64,000 bases of DNA from Gossypium raimondii (GCF_025698545.1 NC_068570.1:3658001-3722000); one strand, 5' to 3'. Positions 25,222-38,613 are shown, counted from the first letter of the stretch. The notes: generated by a model not told the origin, from the sequence alone. Translations and numbers: made by a program.

Positions 25222-26134
25222 TCAGAATCTGTCACTGCTTAAGACCGGAGTCATCCACGAAATCTCTAAATTTGGGTACTTTTCTGTAAGGAAGTTACGA
25301 TCAAGTTTCACACTCACGCATACATTTTTAATCAAACGTTCAAGCTGATGACAGCGAGAGAGGATGTTGAGAACACATTCAGTGCTAATAAGATGAAAAC
25401 CCAAATCAAGATGCTTTAGCCTTGGCATTGTACCTGCTATTGCATTCGCCTCATCCTCCGCCTCGACTTTGCCTAATACATCCAGAAACATCATGTCGCG
25501 ACACAAAGTTTCAAGAAGTTTACAGTACTTTCCAATGGCCTCTAAAGCTTGGGCACCGATTTTGGGACAGCAAGTCAAATCCAAGAAAGTGAGTGTGGAA
25601 AGCCTTTGTGCAGTTTGTTTGACTATCGAATCACTTATTAAACTTCCTGAAAGTCGTAAAACCTGAAGGGAGCCAGCACTTGCATATGCAAGGGCAATAA
25701 AAAACACCATTTCATATCAACTTAATAATATAAAGAGGTAAAAGAGTCTGATTAATGAGCTGGCACTCACTACATTACTCGGAAAAATATTTGCTAAAAA
25801 GGATAAGAGGAAGTGAAACTTACTTCTCCGTAATGAATGAGAAAATGGAATCATTCCTAAGACCTGCAACATGTAAGCTGCAGAGAGATCCACTGCTTCT
25901 TGTGACTAGCATTCGAAGCATCCGATCGAGTTGATGGGGCTTCCAGCGAATGCTCCATTGAAAAAGATCTATATCTTGCCAACAACGGGAACCCCTAACT
26001 ACCTTACTCCAGGATTTGCAGATAGGGGGAATGACTGTCAATAACTCTTGTAACGACAGGTTGATGAAGATCAGCCCCAGTACATCAGGAAGTAGTTGGT
26101 CCCAGCGTCGAAACTCGCTTTGCTCTTCTTCCAT
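25222..26134 (-). CDS. F-box/LRR protein, FBW2-like (copy 4)
   Basis: Exon 1 26134-25824, exon 2 25678-25222, intact GT-AG borders, 255 residues. F-box: WDQLLPDVLGLIFINLSLQEL with ICKSWSKVVRGSRCW. LRR part: LDLTCCPKIGAQALEAIG, ISTECVLNILSRCHQLERL. The C-terminus stops early, shortly after the KYPNLE block (TPVLSSDRF), without the acidic tail of copies 3 and 6. Its upstream sequence ('taatgaaggtcacaatc') differs from the others and lacks their small upstream ATG. Function beyond F-box receptor is not shown. Confidence 0.82.
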
Positions 26135-26350
26135 CTGATCCACATTCAAGTAATGAAGGTCACAATCAATTCACAACAGGAAAAAGCAAAAGTCAAAGAT
26201 TGAGGGTTACCTTATATCACTTTCCTTGTAACTTGGATTATAATGCAAAACCCAAACAAAAAATCGAAGGCAACCAGAAAAGAACCCCCAAAACTAAAAG
26301 AAAGATTTAATATAGGAAGAGAAAAATATGAATGGATTAAGACTAGGTAA

Positions 26351-26370
26351 CTATCTATATATACACGTAA
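26351..26370 (-). promoter_or_regulatory. Probable TATA box of F-box copy 4
   Basis: Minus strand ttacgTGTATATATAGATAG, about 220 bp upstream of the ATG. This block marks the junction where the segment copied to 2755 begins. Confidence 0.5.
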
Positions 26371-26429
26371 AAAGCTGGAAAAAGAAGGAGACGAAAAGGC
26401 ATGGAAGGCAGGGGGTAGCTTTAACTTCA

Positions 26430-27617
26430 ATTGCGGGAATTAGATAATTTGTGTGCGTTACAAGGAACAGAGTAAATTGAAAGGTTGAAACGTTGGACAT
26501 TAATTTCAATCTAATTTATAACATTATTTGACAATGAATTTCCAACTATTTTTTATTCATTAGTTTCCAAATATACTTTTCTAAATATTAATAATTTAAA
26601 GTAATGCATATTATAAAATTTATTTTAAAATGTCTCATCCAAATCTGCAATATTTTCAATGGAAATAATTAAAATAAAATAATTATGACATTTAATCTTA
26701 AATTATTTTTATAAAAATATTTGATTAATATTAAAAATTATAAAACAATTAAAAATCAATGATACCAAAATTTTAAATAAAAATATATTGCTCTATGAAT
26801 ATTTGACATATTCATTATTCATCAACATTTTACGTTGTAAATTTTTTATTAAGAATTTTAACTGGAAAAAACCTTATTAAAAAAATAAAAAGCAATTAAG
26901 TCTTAAAAGAAGAAATAGTTCATCTTATTACACTTTTAATGACAAAAAATTAACTAAACCCTTCGTTAATGAAACTATCGTTGATTAGAGATAAAACGAG
27001 ATAAAAAGTAAAATAATAAAAAAAGACAAATAAAATATTAAGAAATGATAATGAAATATATAAAAAAATTATTATTTTGGTTTTATGATTATAAATTATG
27101 TGTATGTTTATGAAACAAAATAAAATGTAAACTCTAGACCCAATTAAGAAAATAATTTAAAATATAATAATTTATATTAATATAAGAATAATATTGATAT
27201 CTATTGATTCGAAACTAAATTTAAGCCGGCAATTCCAATTTTATCGAGTAATATTTTTGAGTGAGTTGGGATAAATTTAAGATATTACGAGTGGCTGTCA
27301 TGGGCTAAGGTTTTCTAGACTATTATTTTTGAGTTAGTAGCATAACTTATATGAAAGAATAGAAATCTATTTGTCTTTCAAGGCTTATCATGGAGTTTAA
27401 CAGAGACTATCAATATATTTATTATTTCTCATACGTGAGATTCGTCTAAAGATTCAAACAAAAAGTCCGAGCAAATCTTAAGAACAGTTGTCGAGTAAGT
27501 CGGTAGATTTAGGCTTTTGTATGTTTTTTAATTTAGCTAGCTATTTAAAAAAAAACAAATAACGAGCAAAAGAAGAATATTATATTAATGTAAAATATAA
27601 AACCATGTGAAATGCAA
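26430..27617. other. Intergenic spacer, source or sister of 2830-4040
   Basis: AT-rich; matches 2830-4040 along almost its whole length with small indels. No gene. Confidence 0.6.
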
Positions 27618-28681
27618 CTACAGTGAAAGAAGAAATTGAAGAATAAATGAAGGGCATGGAATGGCACATTCTATTACTGAAAGAGGTAATTTAATTTCTC
27701 CATTCAACCAACATTCCACCCACATTCTCAAATAAGAGAATCCATATATCCAGTCAATGAACTCATGATAACCGATGTACGGTCCACCTACATTTCTCAA
27801 GCGCAGCTCCAGCAGATTCTTCAGCTTTGGGAACTTGTCTTTAAGGAACTGATGATCAAGTTCCACTTCCAGGCAACCCTTTATATCCAAATGCTCAAGA
27901 TGAGGACAACCAGAAAGGATGTTGAGAACACATTCCGTGCTGATAAAATGACAACGCAACTCAAGATGCTTTAGCCTTGGCATTGTACCTGCTATTGCAT
28001 TCGCCTCATCCTCCGGTTCGACCTTGCCTGCTGAATCCAGAAAGTGCATGTTGCGGCAAAGAGTTACAAGAAATTTACAGTGCTTTCCAATGGCCTCTAT
28101 AGCTTTGGCACCAATTTTGGGACAGTGACTCAAATCCAAGAAAGTGATTGTGGAAAGCCTTTGGGCGGTTTCTTCTACTATTGGACCACTTATTTCACTT
28201 CGGGGTAGTCGTAAAACCTGAAGGGAGCCAGCACTTGCAAAAGGAAAGGGGAAAAAAGCCATTTCACATCAATGTTTCAATTGAACAATGATCCCTTATA
28301 GGAACTGGCTTGGGATCCAATAAAATCGTGAAAGCAATTGCGAAAAAGCGTAAGAGCAAATGAAACTTACTTCTCTGTGATGAATGAGAAATTGGATTCA
28401 TTCTGAAGACCTGCAACATGTAGGCTGCGGAGAGATCCACTGCTTCTTGCGACTAGCATTCGAAGCATCCGATCGAGTTGATGGGGCTGCCAGCGAATGC
28501 TCCATTGAAAAAGATCTATATATTGCCAACAAAGGGGACCCATGACTGCCTTACTCCAGGATTTGCAAACACAGGGAATGACTTCCAGTAACTCTTTTAA
28601 GGACAGGTAACTGAAGATCAGCCCCAATACATCAGGAAGTAGTTCATCCCAGTGTCGAAACTCGCTTTGCTCTTCTTCCAT
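27618..28681 (-). CDS. F-box/LRR protein, FBW2-like (copy 5)
   Basis: Exon 1 28681-28371, exon 2 28233-27618, intact splice sites, 308 residues, the longest copy. F-box: WDELLPDVLGLIFSYLSLKELL with VCKSWSKAVMGPLCW. LRRs: LDLSHCPKIGAKAIEAIG, ISTECVLNILSGCPHLEHL, KFPKLKNLLEL. Instead of an acidic tail it has a unique C-terminal extension of about 65 residues (YIGYHEFIDWIYGFSYL, GEIKLPLSVIECAIPC), probably former 3' untranslated DNA that became coding. Exon 2 is the closest relative of copy 1 exon 2. Confidence 0.83.
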
Positions 28682-28860
28682 CTGATCTTCATTCAAGTCA
28701 TGAAGGTCATAATCAAATCACAACAGGAAAAAAATAAATAAAAAATCAAAGATTAGGGGTTACCTTGTATCACTTTCCTTGCCACGATGCAAAACCTAAA
28801 CACAAAATCAAAGGCAACAAAAAAAGAACAGAGAAAAGTAGGCATAGAGTAAGACAACTG

Positions 28861-28880
28861 AAGTATCTATATATACACAA
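28861..28880 (-). promoter_or_regulatory. Probable TATA box of F-box copy 5
   Basis: Minus strand TTGTGTATATATAGATACTT, about 185 bp before the ATG. Confidence 0.5.
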
Positions 28881-28889
28881 GTAAAAACA

Positions 28890-29700
28890 TGGTGTTTAGG
28901 TGGAAAAAGAAGACGAAAAGGCATGAAAGGCCGCTACTTAATGCGGTAATTAGATATTTTGTGTGCGTTGTAAGGAACAGAGTATATGAAAGGTTGGAGA
29001 TCAGTCATCATTCCAATGTCCAAAATTAGTGTTTAGAATAAATTTTCAACATTGTTTTTCTTTCATATGAAGAGATACTTAATATGTTTTTCTTCCCAAA
29101 AAAACCATACTTAATCTTCATTGCTTAATTTATTAAACCACATTACTATTTTTCAGGATTCCAAAATAAATTAACATTTTTTCCTTTGATTTTTTCTATA
29201 TAAATGAAAGTCTATTTCCAATATATCATATGATGACGAATTTAAAACTATTTTTATTCAATAATTCCGAAAAGTTCATTATTAAACAAATCTTAATAAT
29301 TTAAAATAATACATATTAAAAAATGTTATTTTCAAATTTCTCATCGGGAAGTGCAACATTTTCAATGAAAATAATTAAAATCCAATAAATATGACATTTA
29401 ATCTTAGATTATTGTTATTATACAAATACTTTATTAATATTAAAAAAATTCTATTTACAAAAAATTAAAATTCAATGGTAAATAATATTGATTATTGAGA
29501 ACACTTCTAGGGGTTGCTAAGTTGAAAAGCTCTAGCCTAGGCATTGTAGCAGATATTAAATTTGCCTACTGCGTCCAGAAAGTAAATAATAGTGCTTCCT
29601 AATTTGCTAAGAAAATTAGTATAACAGACTTGCATTTATATAGGAAAGGAATTTAGAAGAGAATTGAAAAAAAGATGTCCAATTAGATTGAAATTGTGAA
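28890..29700. other. Spacer containing an F-box exon-2 scrap
   Basis: AT-rich. About 29490-29590 holds a short decayed piece of exon 2 (GAACACTTC...GCCTAGGCATTGTAGC) shared with 5970-6035. The remainder parallels 5440-5960. Confidence 0.6.
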
Positions 29701-30060
29701 AAGTGATTTACATAAAACCAGAAATAAGAAAACCTAATAAATGTAGAGAGAAAAAGGGCAATGATACCCTCACAATCCCCAAATCAGAGCTGCTGGAAAT
29801 AATTCTGCCATTCAACTTCAAATAAACATATATTGCAAAACTCAAATTCCATGCATGAAGCTTTTTAATAGAATCTCCAAACCACAACAACTTCATATTG
29901 AAAAAAAAGATGATACTGTAACATAAACATGGTTCAATAGTTGGAAGCATCTTTCTGTGTGAACTACAACAGGAAGATATAGCTGAAGCAGCATGGACAC
30001 AAAGAAATATACCCATGGAGATGCAGCCAACTAACCAAACATTCCACCATTTTCACGTAA

Positions 30061-31059
30061 TCATTCAGCAAGTTCCATTGCAATTTCTTCCATCATTGAT
30101 TCGAAGAAATCATCATCGTAGAAGTCCTGATCAATAATTGCTAAGTCTAAGTTCTCATAGTCTTTAAACACCTTCTCTAAATGAGGTCCCACAATCTTTA
30201 ACTTTGGGTACTTTTCTTTAAAGAACTTAAGATCACGGTTCACAGTCAAGCAACCATTTATATCCAAATGCTCAAGCTGAGGACAGCTAGAGATGATGTT
30301 GAGAACACATTCAGTGCTAATATTATGGAAACCCAACTCAAGATGCTTTAGCCTTGGCATTGTAGCTGCTATTGCATTCGCCTCATCCTCCGGTTCATCC
30401 TTGCCTGCTGAATCCAGAAAGTACATGTTGCGGCACAGAGTTACAAGAAGTTTACAGTGCTTTCCAATGGCCTCTATAGCTTGGGCACCAATTTTGGGAC
30501 AGTAACTCAAATCCAAGAAAGTGACGGTGGAAAGCCTTGGGGCGGTTTGTTCTACTATTGAATCATTTATTTTACTATGCGGCACTCGTAAAACCCGAAG
30601 GGAGCCAGCACTTGCAAAAGCAAAGGGCAAAAAATGTCATTTCACATCAAGGTTTCCATTGAACAAGGATCCCCTATAGGAACTGGTTTCGGATCCAATA
30701 AAATCGTGAAAGCAATTGTGAAAAAGGGTAAGAGCAAGTGAAACTTACTTCTCTGTGATGAATGAGAAAATGGAATCATTCAGAAGACCTGCAACATGTA
30801 GGCTGAGGAGAGATCCACTGCTTCTTGTGACTAGCAGTCGAAGCATCCGATCGAGATGGTGGGGCTGGCAGCGACAGGTCCATTCATCAAGATCTATATC
30901 TTGCCAACAATAGGGACCCGTGATTGCCTTACACCAGGATTTGCAGACACAGGGAATGACCACCAGTAACTCTTGTAGCGACAGGTTGGTGAAGATCAAC
31001 CCCAATACATCAGGAGGTAGTTGATCCCAGTGTCGAAACTCGCTTTGCTCTTCTTCCAT
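30061..31059 (-). CDS. F-box/LRR protein, FBW2-like (copy 6)
   Basis: Exon 1 31059-30749, exon 2 30610-30061, GT-AG borders intact, 286 residues. F-box: WDQLPPDVLGLIFTNLSLQELL, VCKSWCKAITGPYCW. LRRs: LDLSYCPKIGAQAIEAIG, CVLNIISSCPQLEHLDI, KYPKLKIVGPHLEK. The tail is strongly acidic (IIDQDFYDDDFFES), like FBW2, making this the most FBW2-like copy at its C-terminus. A solo LTR (31259-33252) sits about 200 bp upstream of the ATG and splits the family's TATA region, so its transcription may now depend on the LTR or be lost. A roughly 360-bp region downstream (29700-30060) looks like 3' UTR. Confidence 0.83.
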
Positions 31060-31258
31060 CTGATCTTCATTCAAGTCATGAAGGTCATAATCAAGTCACA
31101 ACAGAAAAAAGGAAAAGTCAAAGATTGAGGGTTACCTTTCCTTGCAACTTGGATTATTATGCAAAACCTAAACACAAAATCGAAGGCAACCAAAAAGAAA
31201 AAGGAAAGAGGTGGTATAGGAAGAGAAAAGTAGGAATAGAATAGAACCACGTATCTAT

Positions 31259-33252
31259 TGTAGTAACCACCAAACAAAGGCAAAATAAAAACAAAATAAA
31301 TAAAACTCAAATTACAAGCCCAAACCAATACAAAACCCCAAAGCCCAATAGGCCACAACCTAAACTTTTTTTAGAAAAATTGAAAACCTAGATTCCCTAT
31401 GGGCCGTTGCTGCTGACCACATCAATGGATGCGATGCCTGAGGACTGCCTCCCCTGCCATCGTTTCACCGAAATGGCAAGGGTCCGACTCCTATCATCGT
31501 TGACCACCGTTGCGACCTGCAAAGAAGAAAGAAAAAGACAGAAGCAGAAAAAACAAAAACAAAAACAAATATTTGTAATCACTCGACTATAAAAGCCGAA
31601 TAAACAGATTGTAATAGACATGAAGAAAAAGTAAAGAGATATAAAAATTTCCAATTCTACAAAGGTATATTTTTACATCGTATACATATAAAAAAACAAT
31701 AAATAAAACACGAAACTTTTTTTTACCTTTGCCGCCACTGTCGATATCCCCTTTGGCTTGAAAGGCCATCGAATCCTTGGGGATTCGCTGAAAGGCCGCG
31801 TCGGAGGAGAATCGGGAATCGAAATGTCCCTTTTGCATTTTCGAATTCTGGCTGAATTTTAGGGATTTCGACCATAGATTCGGGTTCCCTGTGAAACAGA
31901 GATAAAAAATGGCTTTTTTTTTACAACTCCGATCACCGGAGGTTACGGCCGCCATCGCTGATGACCGGTGGCCATGACGGAGCACCAACGACCTAGTGGG
32001 TGAATTCAAGGGTGATTTCAGAGAAAAAAAAGAAAAGAAGGAAGCTTAAAAAAAAGGTGTAGAAATGTTTTTTTTTTATTATATTTTTTACTCAAATAGG
32101 GCACATAAACAACGTTGTTTCATCGTGGCCCTAAATGCCCCAAAACAATGTCATTTTGGGGTCGACCCGATGACCCGACCCAAAACAACGCTATTTTTTA
32201 TTATATTTTTTATTTATTTTCTTTTTTTGCAATACATACCTTAAATGTTGTTCAAATTTCGATTTAATCCCTCTTTTATTTAATGTTGCCTCTTATTTCA
32301 CTATATCTTTTATTTTAACATTTTAAAATTTTTGTTATTTATTTATTTATTTATTATGCATTTTTATTTTATCCATTTTATTACTATTATTATTATTTCT
32401 ATCATTCATATTAATATTATGATAGTAATCATAACATGATATTGCTGTTATTACCATAAATTGATGTTTTTACTTTCATTATATTTGCATTATCATTACT
32501 CACTAGCATAACATTTTTATTTTATTATTCATTTATTTATTTATCTATCATGCCAATATTATCATTTTTACCCGCTACTATGTTACTTCATTTTGCTAAA
32601 AATCCATGCCGTGTATTATGTTAAAATATATTTATCCATTTTATTACTAGGCCTAGACAAATTAAAATGCATATTGATTTAAAAGACTACATTCATTCTG
32701 CCTAAAAAAGGAAAATTTTAAAACTAAGGCAATGTTCTTTGTTTAGGGATTTGAGAAATAATGCCCTAACTCATGGGGTATGGCTTTCTCCTTTAACCAA
32801 GATAAACGAGCATCCTTTTAAATTTTAAAATATATAAGACTTCGGTAATAATCAAATAACGAGAATCCTTATTTTCGAGGATTTGAGATATCGTGCCCTA
32901 ACTTATGAGGCATGATCCTTTTCTCGATTGACTCGAAATAAGGGGGCTCTTTTCATAAAATTCAATTAAATTTGCAATCATGTAAGAAGTGGATCGTATT
33001 TTCTTTGAATTTTAATTCTAGACACTAAGACATCAAGTAATCAATCAGGGACCAATTTTGGGCGTTATAAGGGTGCTAATCCTTCCTTATAGGTAACCTA
33101 CTCCCGAACCCATTTTTTGAATTTGTAAGACCAAATATTAATCTAACGAGTCTTGAGGTGATCCAATCACACCTAAACAAAAAAAGATTAGTGCCAACTC
33201 TATTTTCGTTTTTTAAAATAAAAAAAAATTGATTTCCAAAAAGGTTTCGACA
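31259..33252 (-). mobile_element. Solo LTR (Tat/Ogre-type gypsy)
   Basis: Starts TGTAGTAACC, ends GGTTTCGACA, and is flanked by identical TCTAT 5-mers (31254-31258 and 33253-33257). Length 1,994 bp with no internal retroelement sequence. The terminal GTTTCGACA, the 'ccctaactcatggg' motif and the CGACCCGACCC block are shared with the 3' LTR of the element at 52103-61728. Strand is given relative to the host gene; LTR sense orientation is plus. Confidence 0.88.
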
Positions 33253-33671
33253 TCTATATATACACACACGTAAAAAGATGGTGTTTAGTTGGAAAAAGAA
33301 GAAGGAAAGGCATGGAAGGCAGGGGTAGCTTTAACTTTACCTGCAAAAAATTAGATAATTTGTGTGGGTTACAAGGAACAGAGTATTTGAAAGGTTGAAA
33401 CATTGGACATGGTTTACAGTTTAGTGTTTAAAATAAATTTCCAACTTTTCTGTTTCATGTGAAGCTATTTTCCTTTCGTATGAAGAGAGATTTAATATGT
33501 TTTCCTTCCCAATAAACCTAACTTAATATGCATTCTTCTTCATTAATCCAATATAAATTAATATTTTAGTCATTTATGTTTAAAATGTTACGTTTTAGTT
33601 ACTTACATTAATATGTTGTAATATTTTAGTCACTAAGTCATTAACAATATAACGGTAAGCTGACGTTACAC
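33253..33671. other. Displaced promoter region of F-box copy 6
   Basis: 33253-33480 continues the upstream sequence of copy 6 (TCTATATATACACACACGTAAAA, 'ggcatggaaggcaggggtag') interrupted by the LTR. After 33540 it passes into repeat DNA with TTAGTCA motifs. Confidence 0.6.
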
Positions 33672-35765
33672 GTTAAATCATCATTTCAAACAAAAATTTA
33701 GGTTAAATTATACAATGGGTCTCTATATTTTTTCGTTTTGAGCTATTCTCTTCGCTTCTTCATCTCTTTTAACGTAGTTTTTTGTATTTTCATTTGTTAA
33801 ATCTAACCCTATACTTTTATTTTTTTGAACAATTTATATTTTTCTTTTCTTTTTCTTTTTAATTTTCCTTTTCTTCCCCTCACCCTTATTTTTTCTCTTC
33901 TCATATTTTTCAATGTAGAAACATAATCTTTGCCCACAAAACAAAATGTCCTACAATTAAAAAAAAGGTTTTATTTTAACAAATGGAAAATATAGAAAAA
34001 CTATGTTAAAAGAAATGGAGAAAGGAGGAAAATAGAGGAAAAGAAGAAGAGAATGGAAAATAAAGAACAAAAAGAAAGTTCAAAGAATATAAAAGTAAAA
34101 ATTGAATTGCTCAAAACAAAAAAAATATAGGGACCAATTCTATAATTTAACTTAAAATTTTCATTTGCAATGATTATTTAACATGTCGCATTAGCTTATC
34201 GTTTTACCGTTAACAACAATTAACGTCCAGTGATTAAAATGTTACAGCACGATAACGTAAGTGACTAAAACAGAATATTTCAAACATAAGTGGCTAACAT
34301 GTAACCTGAGACAAACAAAAATGACTATTTTGATAGTTTACCCTTTATCCAATAGTTTTGAAAAATAGATTTCTAAACAAAATAATTATAAATATTAATA
34401 ATTTAAAATAATGCATATTAAAAATTATTTTAAAATTTCTCATCCAAGTGCAATATTTTCGATGAAAATAATTAAAATCATATAAATATGACATTTAATC
34501 TTAAATATATTTGATTAATATTAAAAATGTCTATTTACAAAATTAAAATTCAATGATACAAAAATTTAAATAAAATTTATTAGTGTAATTGTATTATCCC
34601 TAATAAATTATAGGTAAAGCTAAAATATTATATAACAATATAATACGATGTTAACAAAAAATAAAAATATTAACACGATCAAACATTATGCAAAATCCGA
34701 CTCAATCTAAGTACATATCATATATTAAATAGAAAGGGACTATACAAGCATTGTTGGGTCAAGGACCACAAATTAGAAGTTAAAATCACCTCTTGAAACT
34801 TCGAGATCCACCTATACATGCACACAAAATAAATCAATTAACCATGTGTTGAGCGATAAAGCTCAATGGTACTTTCATGATTCAAGATAATACAGTGTTA
34901 ACATTAGCAAATAATCACAAGCAATTTGTGCTCAATGTCTAACCAATTTACATCCTTTCATGCCAAGTAATTCGAGTACCATTAAAAATATAATATATAT
35001 GTTTACTATCAACAATAGTTTGAAGGCTTTTCTAATGTCCTATTTGACCTTTGAAATTTAACAAAATGTGGAATGGAATGCTTATATTAAAAATAAAGAA
35101 TAAATAAACATTTAGGGCATATTTAGTTAAATGATAATTTAAAGTGCTAAAAAATAAAGAATAAATCAACATTTATCCCCATGTCAAATGCTTCAATGTT
35201 GAAATCATTTTTCGTAATTTGAGATTCATCTATACCCTCATACGGAATAAACAAATTGTAGGTTAAACGATAAAGTTCAATGGTATTTTTATGATTCAAA
35301 ATAAACAAAAATTCATGCTCAATGCCTAACTAATTTACATCCTTTCATGCTAATATCATTACCATTAAAGAATAGTTTATATATACACATTTATTTATTT
35401 ATTTACTGCCAACAATAGTTTGAAGGATTTTCAATGTCACATTTGACCCTTGAAATTTAATAGAATGTGCAATATGATGCTTATATTGAAAAAAGAGGGT
35501 AAATTAACATTTAGGGTATGTTTGATAAATTAAAAAATTAAAGTACTAAAAACTAAGTACTGAATTTTCTAAGCAATCGAGTTTATATTATAAAATTGTT
35601 TGATATATTAGATATTGTTTGATAAATTAAAAAAATAAGTACTAATTTTTTAACAAAATCAAATACTAAATTTAAATTATAAAATCTATTTGGCATATTA
35701 ATTAAAATTAAGTACATGAAGATTTTGAAAAATTACTTATCATAATCAACACTTTTTATTTAGAG
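33672..35765 (+). repeat. Left arm of a 2.1-kb inverted repeat
   Basis: Reverse complement of 36398-38492 over its full length. Checkpoints: inner end ...CAACACTTTTTATTTAGAG versus CTCTAAATAAAAAGTGTTG...; middle 'gttagacattgagcac' equivalents; outer end GTTAAATCATCATTTCAAAC versus GTTTGAAATAATGATTTAAC. No gene inside. It contains a smaller MITE-like piece ending near 34345 (reverse complement begins GGGTAAACTATCAAAATAG). Confidence 0.88.
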
Positions 35766-35773
35766 TTACTGTC

Positions 35774-36283
35774 CTGGATTTGAGTTACTGTCCCAAAATT
35801 GGTGCCCAAGCTATAGAGGCCATTGGAAAGCATTGCAAACTTCTTGTAACTCTGTGCCGCAACATGTACTCTTCGGATTTAGCAGGCAAGGTCGAACCGG
35901 AGGATGAGGCGAATGCAATAGCAACCACAATGCCAAGGCTAAAGCATCTTGAGTTGGGTTTTCATCTTATCAGCACTGAATGTGTTCTCAACATCCTCTC
36001 TAGCTGTCCTCAGCTTGAGCATTTGGTCATAGATGGTTGCCCCCAGGTGAAACTTGATCGTATGTTCCTTAAAGAAAAGTACCCAAAGTTAAAGGTAGTG
36101 GGACCTCATCTCGTGAAGGCTAGACCGGAGAAGCGCTTCATCTTTGGAGTTCAACGGTACCCAGTCAATGACTCCTTTTCTGGAACACTATGGACGAAAT
36201 TGATAGAATTGTGACGATGGTGGAATGTTTGGTTTTTAGGAAAAGCTACGAGACTAATATTGACACAAAAAAGGTCCAGGTTA
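35774..36283 (+). pseudogene. F-box FBW2-like exon-2 fragment, inverted (copy 7)
   Basis: Lies on the plus strand, opposite to every other copy, in the spacer of the large inverted repeat. It begins inside exon 2 (LDLSYCPKIGAQAIEAIG); exon 1 and the start of exon 2 are missing, cut at the repeat arm. The LRR region stays open to about 36214 (CVLNILSSCPQLEHLVIDGC; KARPEKRFIFGVQRY). One base is missing at ACTATGGACGAAATTG compared with copy 8 (ACTATGGGCCGAAATTG), shifting the last codons. Without an F-box it cannot serve as an SCF receptor. Confidence 0.85.
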
Positions 36284-36397
36284 ATAAAATTTTTCAAGTT
36301 CAAGGGTATGTTTAATAAACTATTGAAAATTTTTATTTCACAGAAAATGAAAATTTTCAATGTTTAATTTTTAATTGTGTATAATGATAATAAAATT

Positions 36398-38492
36398 CTC
36401 TAAATAAAAAGTGTTGATTATGATAAGTAATTTTTCAAAATCTTCATGTACTTAATTTTAATTAATATACCAAATAGATTTTATAATTTAGATTTAGTAT
36501 TTGATTTTTTTTAAAATTAGTACTTATTTTTTAATTTATCAAACAATATCTAATATATCAAACAATTTTATAATATAAACTCAGTGCTTAGAAAATTCAG
36601 TACTTAATTTTTAGTACTTTAATTTTTTAATTTATCAAACATACCCTAAATGTTAATTTACCCTCTCTTTTTCAATATAAGCATCATATTGCACATTCTA
36701 TTAATTTATCAAACATACCCTAAATGTTAATTTACCTCTCTCTTTTCAATATAAGCATCATATTGCACATTCTATTAAATTTCAAGGGTCAAATGTGACC
36801 TTGAAAATCCCTTCAAACTCTTGTTGGCAGTAAATAAATAAATAAATGTGTATACATAGACTATTCTTTACTAGTAATGATATTACTTGGCATGAAAGGA
36901 AATTGTTAGGCTTTGAGCATGAATTTTTTGTTTATTTTGAATCATAAAATATCATTGAACTTTATCGTTTAACCTATAATTTGTTTATTCCGATGAGGGT
37001 ATAGATGAATCTTGAAATTACGAAAAATGATTTCAACATTGAAGCATTTGACATGGGGATAAATGCTGATTTATTCTTTATTTTTAGTACTTTAAAATTT
37101 CATTTAATTAAATATGCCCTAAATGTTTATTTATTCTTTATTTTAATATAAGCATTCCATTCCACATTTTGTTAAATTTCAAAGGTCAAATAGGACATTA
37201 AAAAGCCTTCAAACTATTGTTGATAGTAAACATATATATTATATTTTTAATGGTAATCGGATTACTTGACATGAAAGGATGTAAATTGGTTAGACATTGA
37301 GCACAAATTGCTTGTGATTATTTGCTAATGTTAACACTGTATTATCTTGAATCATGAAAGTACCATTGAGCTTTATCGCTCAACACATGATTAATTTATT
37401 TATTTTGTGTGCATGTATAGGTGGATCTCGAAGTTTCAAGAGGTGATTTTAACTTCTAATTTGTGGTCCTTGACTCAACAATGTTTGTATAGTCCCTTTT
37501 ATTTAATATATGATATGTACTTAGATTGAGTCGGATTTTGCATAATGTTTGATCGTGTTAATATTTTTATTTTTGTTAACATCGTATTATATTGTTATAT
37601 AATATTTTAGCTTTACCTATAATTTATTAGGATAATACAATTACACTAATAAATTTTTATTTAAATTTTTGTATCATTGAATTTTAATTTTGTAAATAGA
37701 CATTTTTAATATTAATCAAATATTTTTAAGATTAAATGTCATATTTATATGATTTTAATTATTTTCATTGAAAATATTGCACTTGGATGAGAAATTTTAA
37801 AATAACTTTTAATATGCATTATTTTAAATTATTAATATTTATAATTATTTTGTTTAGAAATCTATTTTCAAAACTATTGAATAAAGGGTAAACTTTCAAA
37901 ATAGTCATTTTTGTTTGTCTCAGGTTACATTTTAGCCACTTATGTTTGAAATATTATGTTTTAGTCACTTACGTTATCGTGCTGTAACATTTTAATCACT
38001 GAGCGTTAATTGTCGTTAACGGTATAATGATAAGCTAATGTGACATGTTAAATAATTCAATTTGTACTTTTATATTCTTTGAACTTTCTTTTTGTTCTTT
38101 ATTTTCCATTCTCTTCTTCTTTTCCTCTATTTTCCTCCTTTCTCCATTTCTTTTAACATAGTTTTTCTATATTTTCCATTTGTTAAAATAAAACCTTTTT
38201 TTAATTGTAGGACATTTTTTTGTGGGCAAAGATTATGTTTCTACATTGAAAAATATGAGAAGAGAAAAAATAATGGGGAGGGGAAGAAAAGGAAAATTTA
38301 AAAAAAGAAAGAAAAATATAAATTGTTAAAAAATGAAAGTATATGGGGTTAGACTTAACAAATGAAAATACGTAAAAACTACGTTAAAAGAGATGAAGAA
38401 GGTAAGAGAATAGCTCAAAACGAAAAAAATATAGAGACCGATTGTATAATTTAATCTAAATTTTTGTTTGAAATAATGATTTAACATTTTTT
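36398..38492 (-). repeat. Right arm of the 2.1-kb inverted repeat
   Basis: Inverted match to 33672-35765. It differs by small indels and by a 74-bp tandem duplication (36631-36778) absent from the left arm. Confidence 0.88.
36631..36778. repeat. 74-bp tandem duplication in the right arm
   Basis: The block TTTATCAAACATACCCTAAA... to 'gcacattctatt' occurs twice, starting at 36631 and 36705. The left arm has one unit. Confidence 0.85.
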
Positions 38493-38613
38493 AACATTGT
38501 CATCCTTTTTCAATTTCAGTCATTATCACATCAAGTTGTCAAATTTTTCACATTTTCTTTCCTTTGTTTTCATCAATTAGTTTTTTCAATCTGGCCTTGA
38601 GTTCAACCACTAC

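Noticed and set aside
29708-30016. Minus-strand 102-codon open frame
   Set aside because: Lies in the likely 3' UTR of F-box copy 6; similar sequence at 40.4 kb is not open, and no domain is seen.
31587-32009. Open frame of 140 codons in the solo LTR (also 6934-7185 in the partial LTR)
   Set aside because: Within LTR sequence, not conserved in length between the two LTR copies, no known domain.
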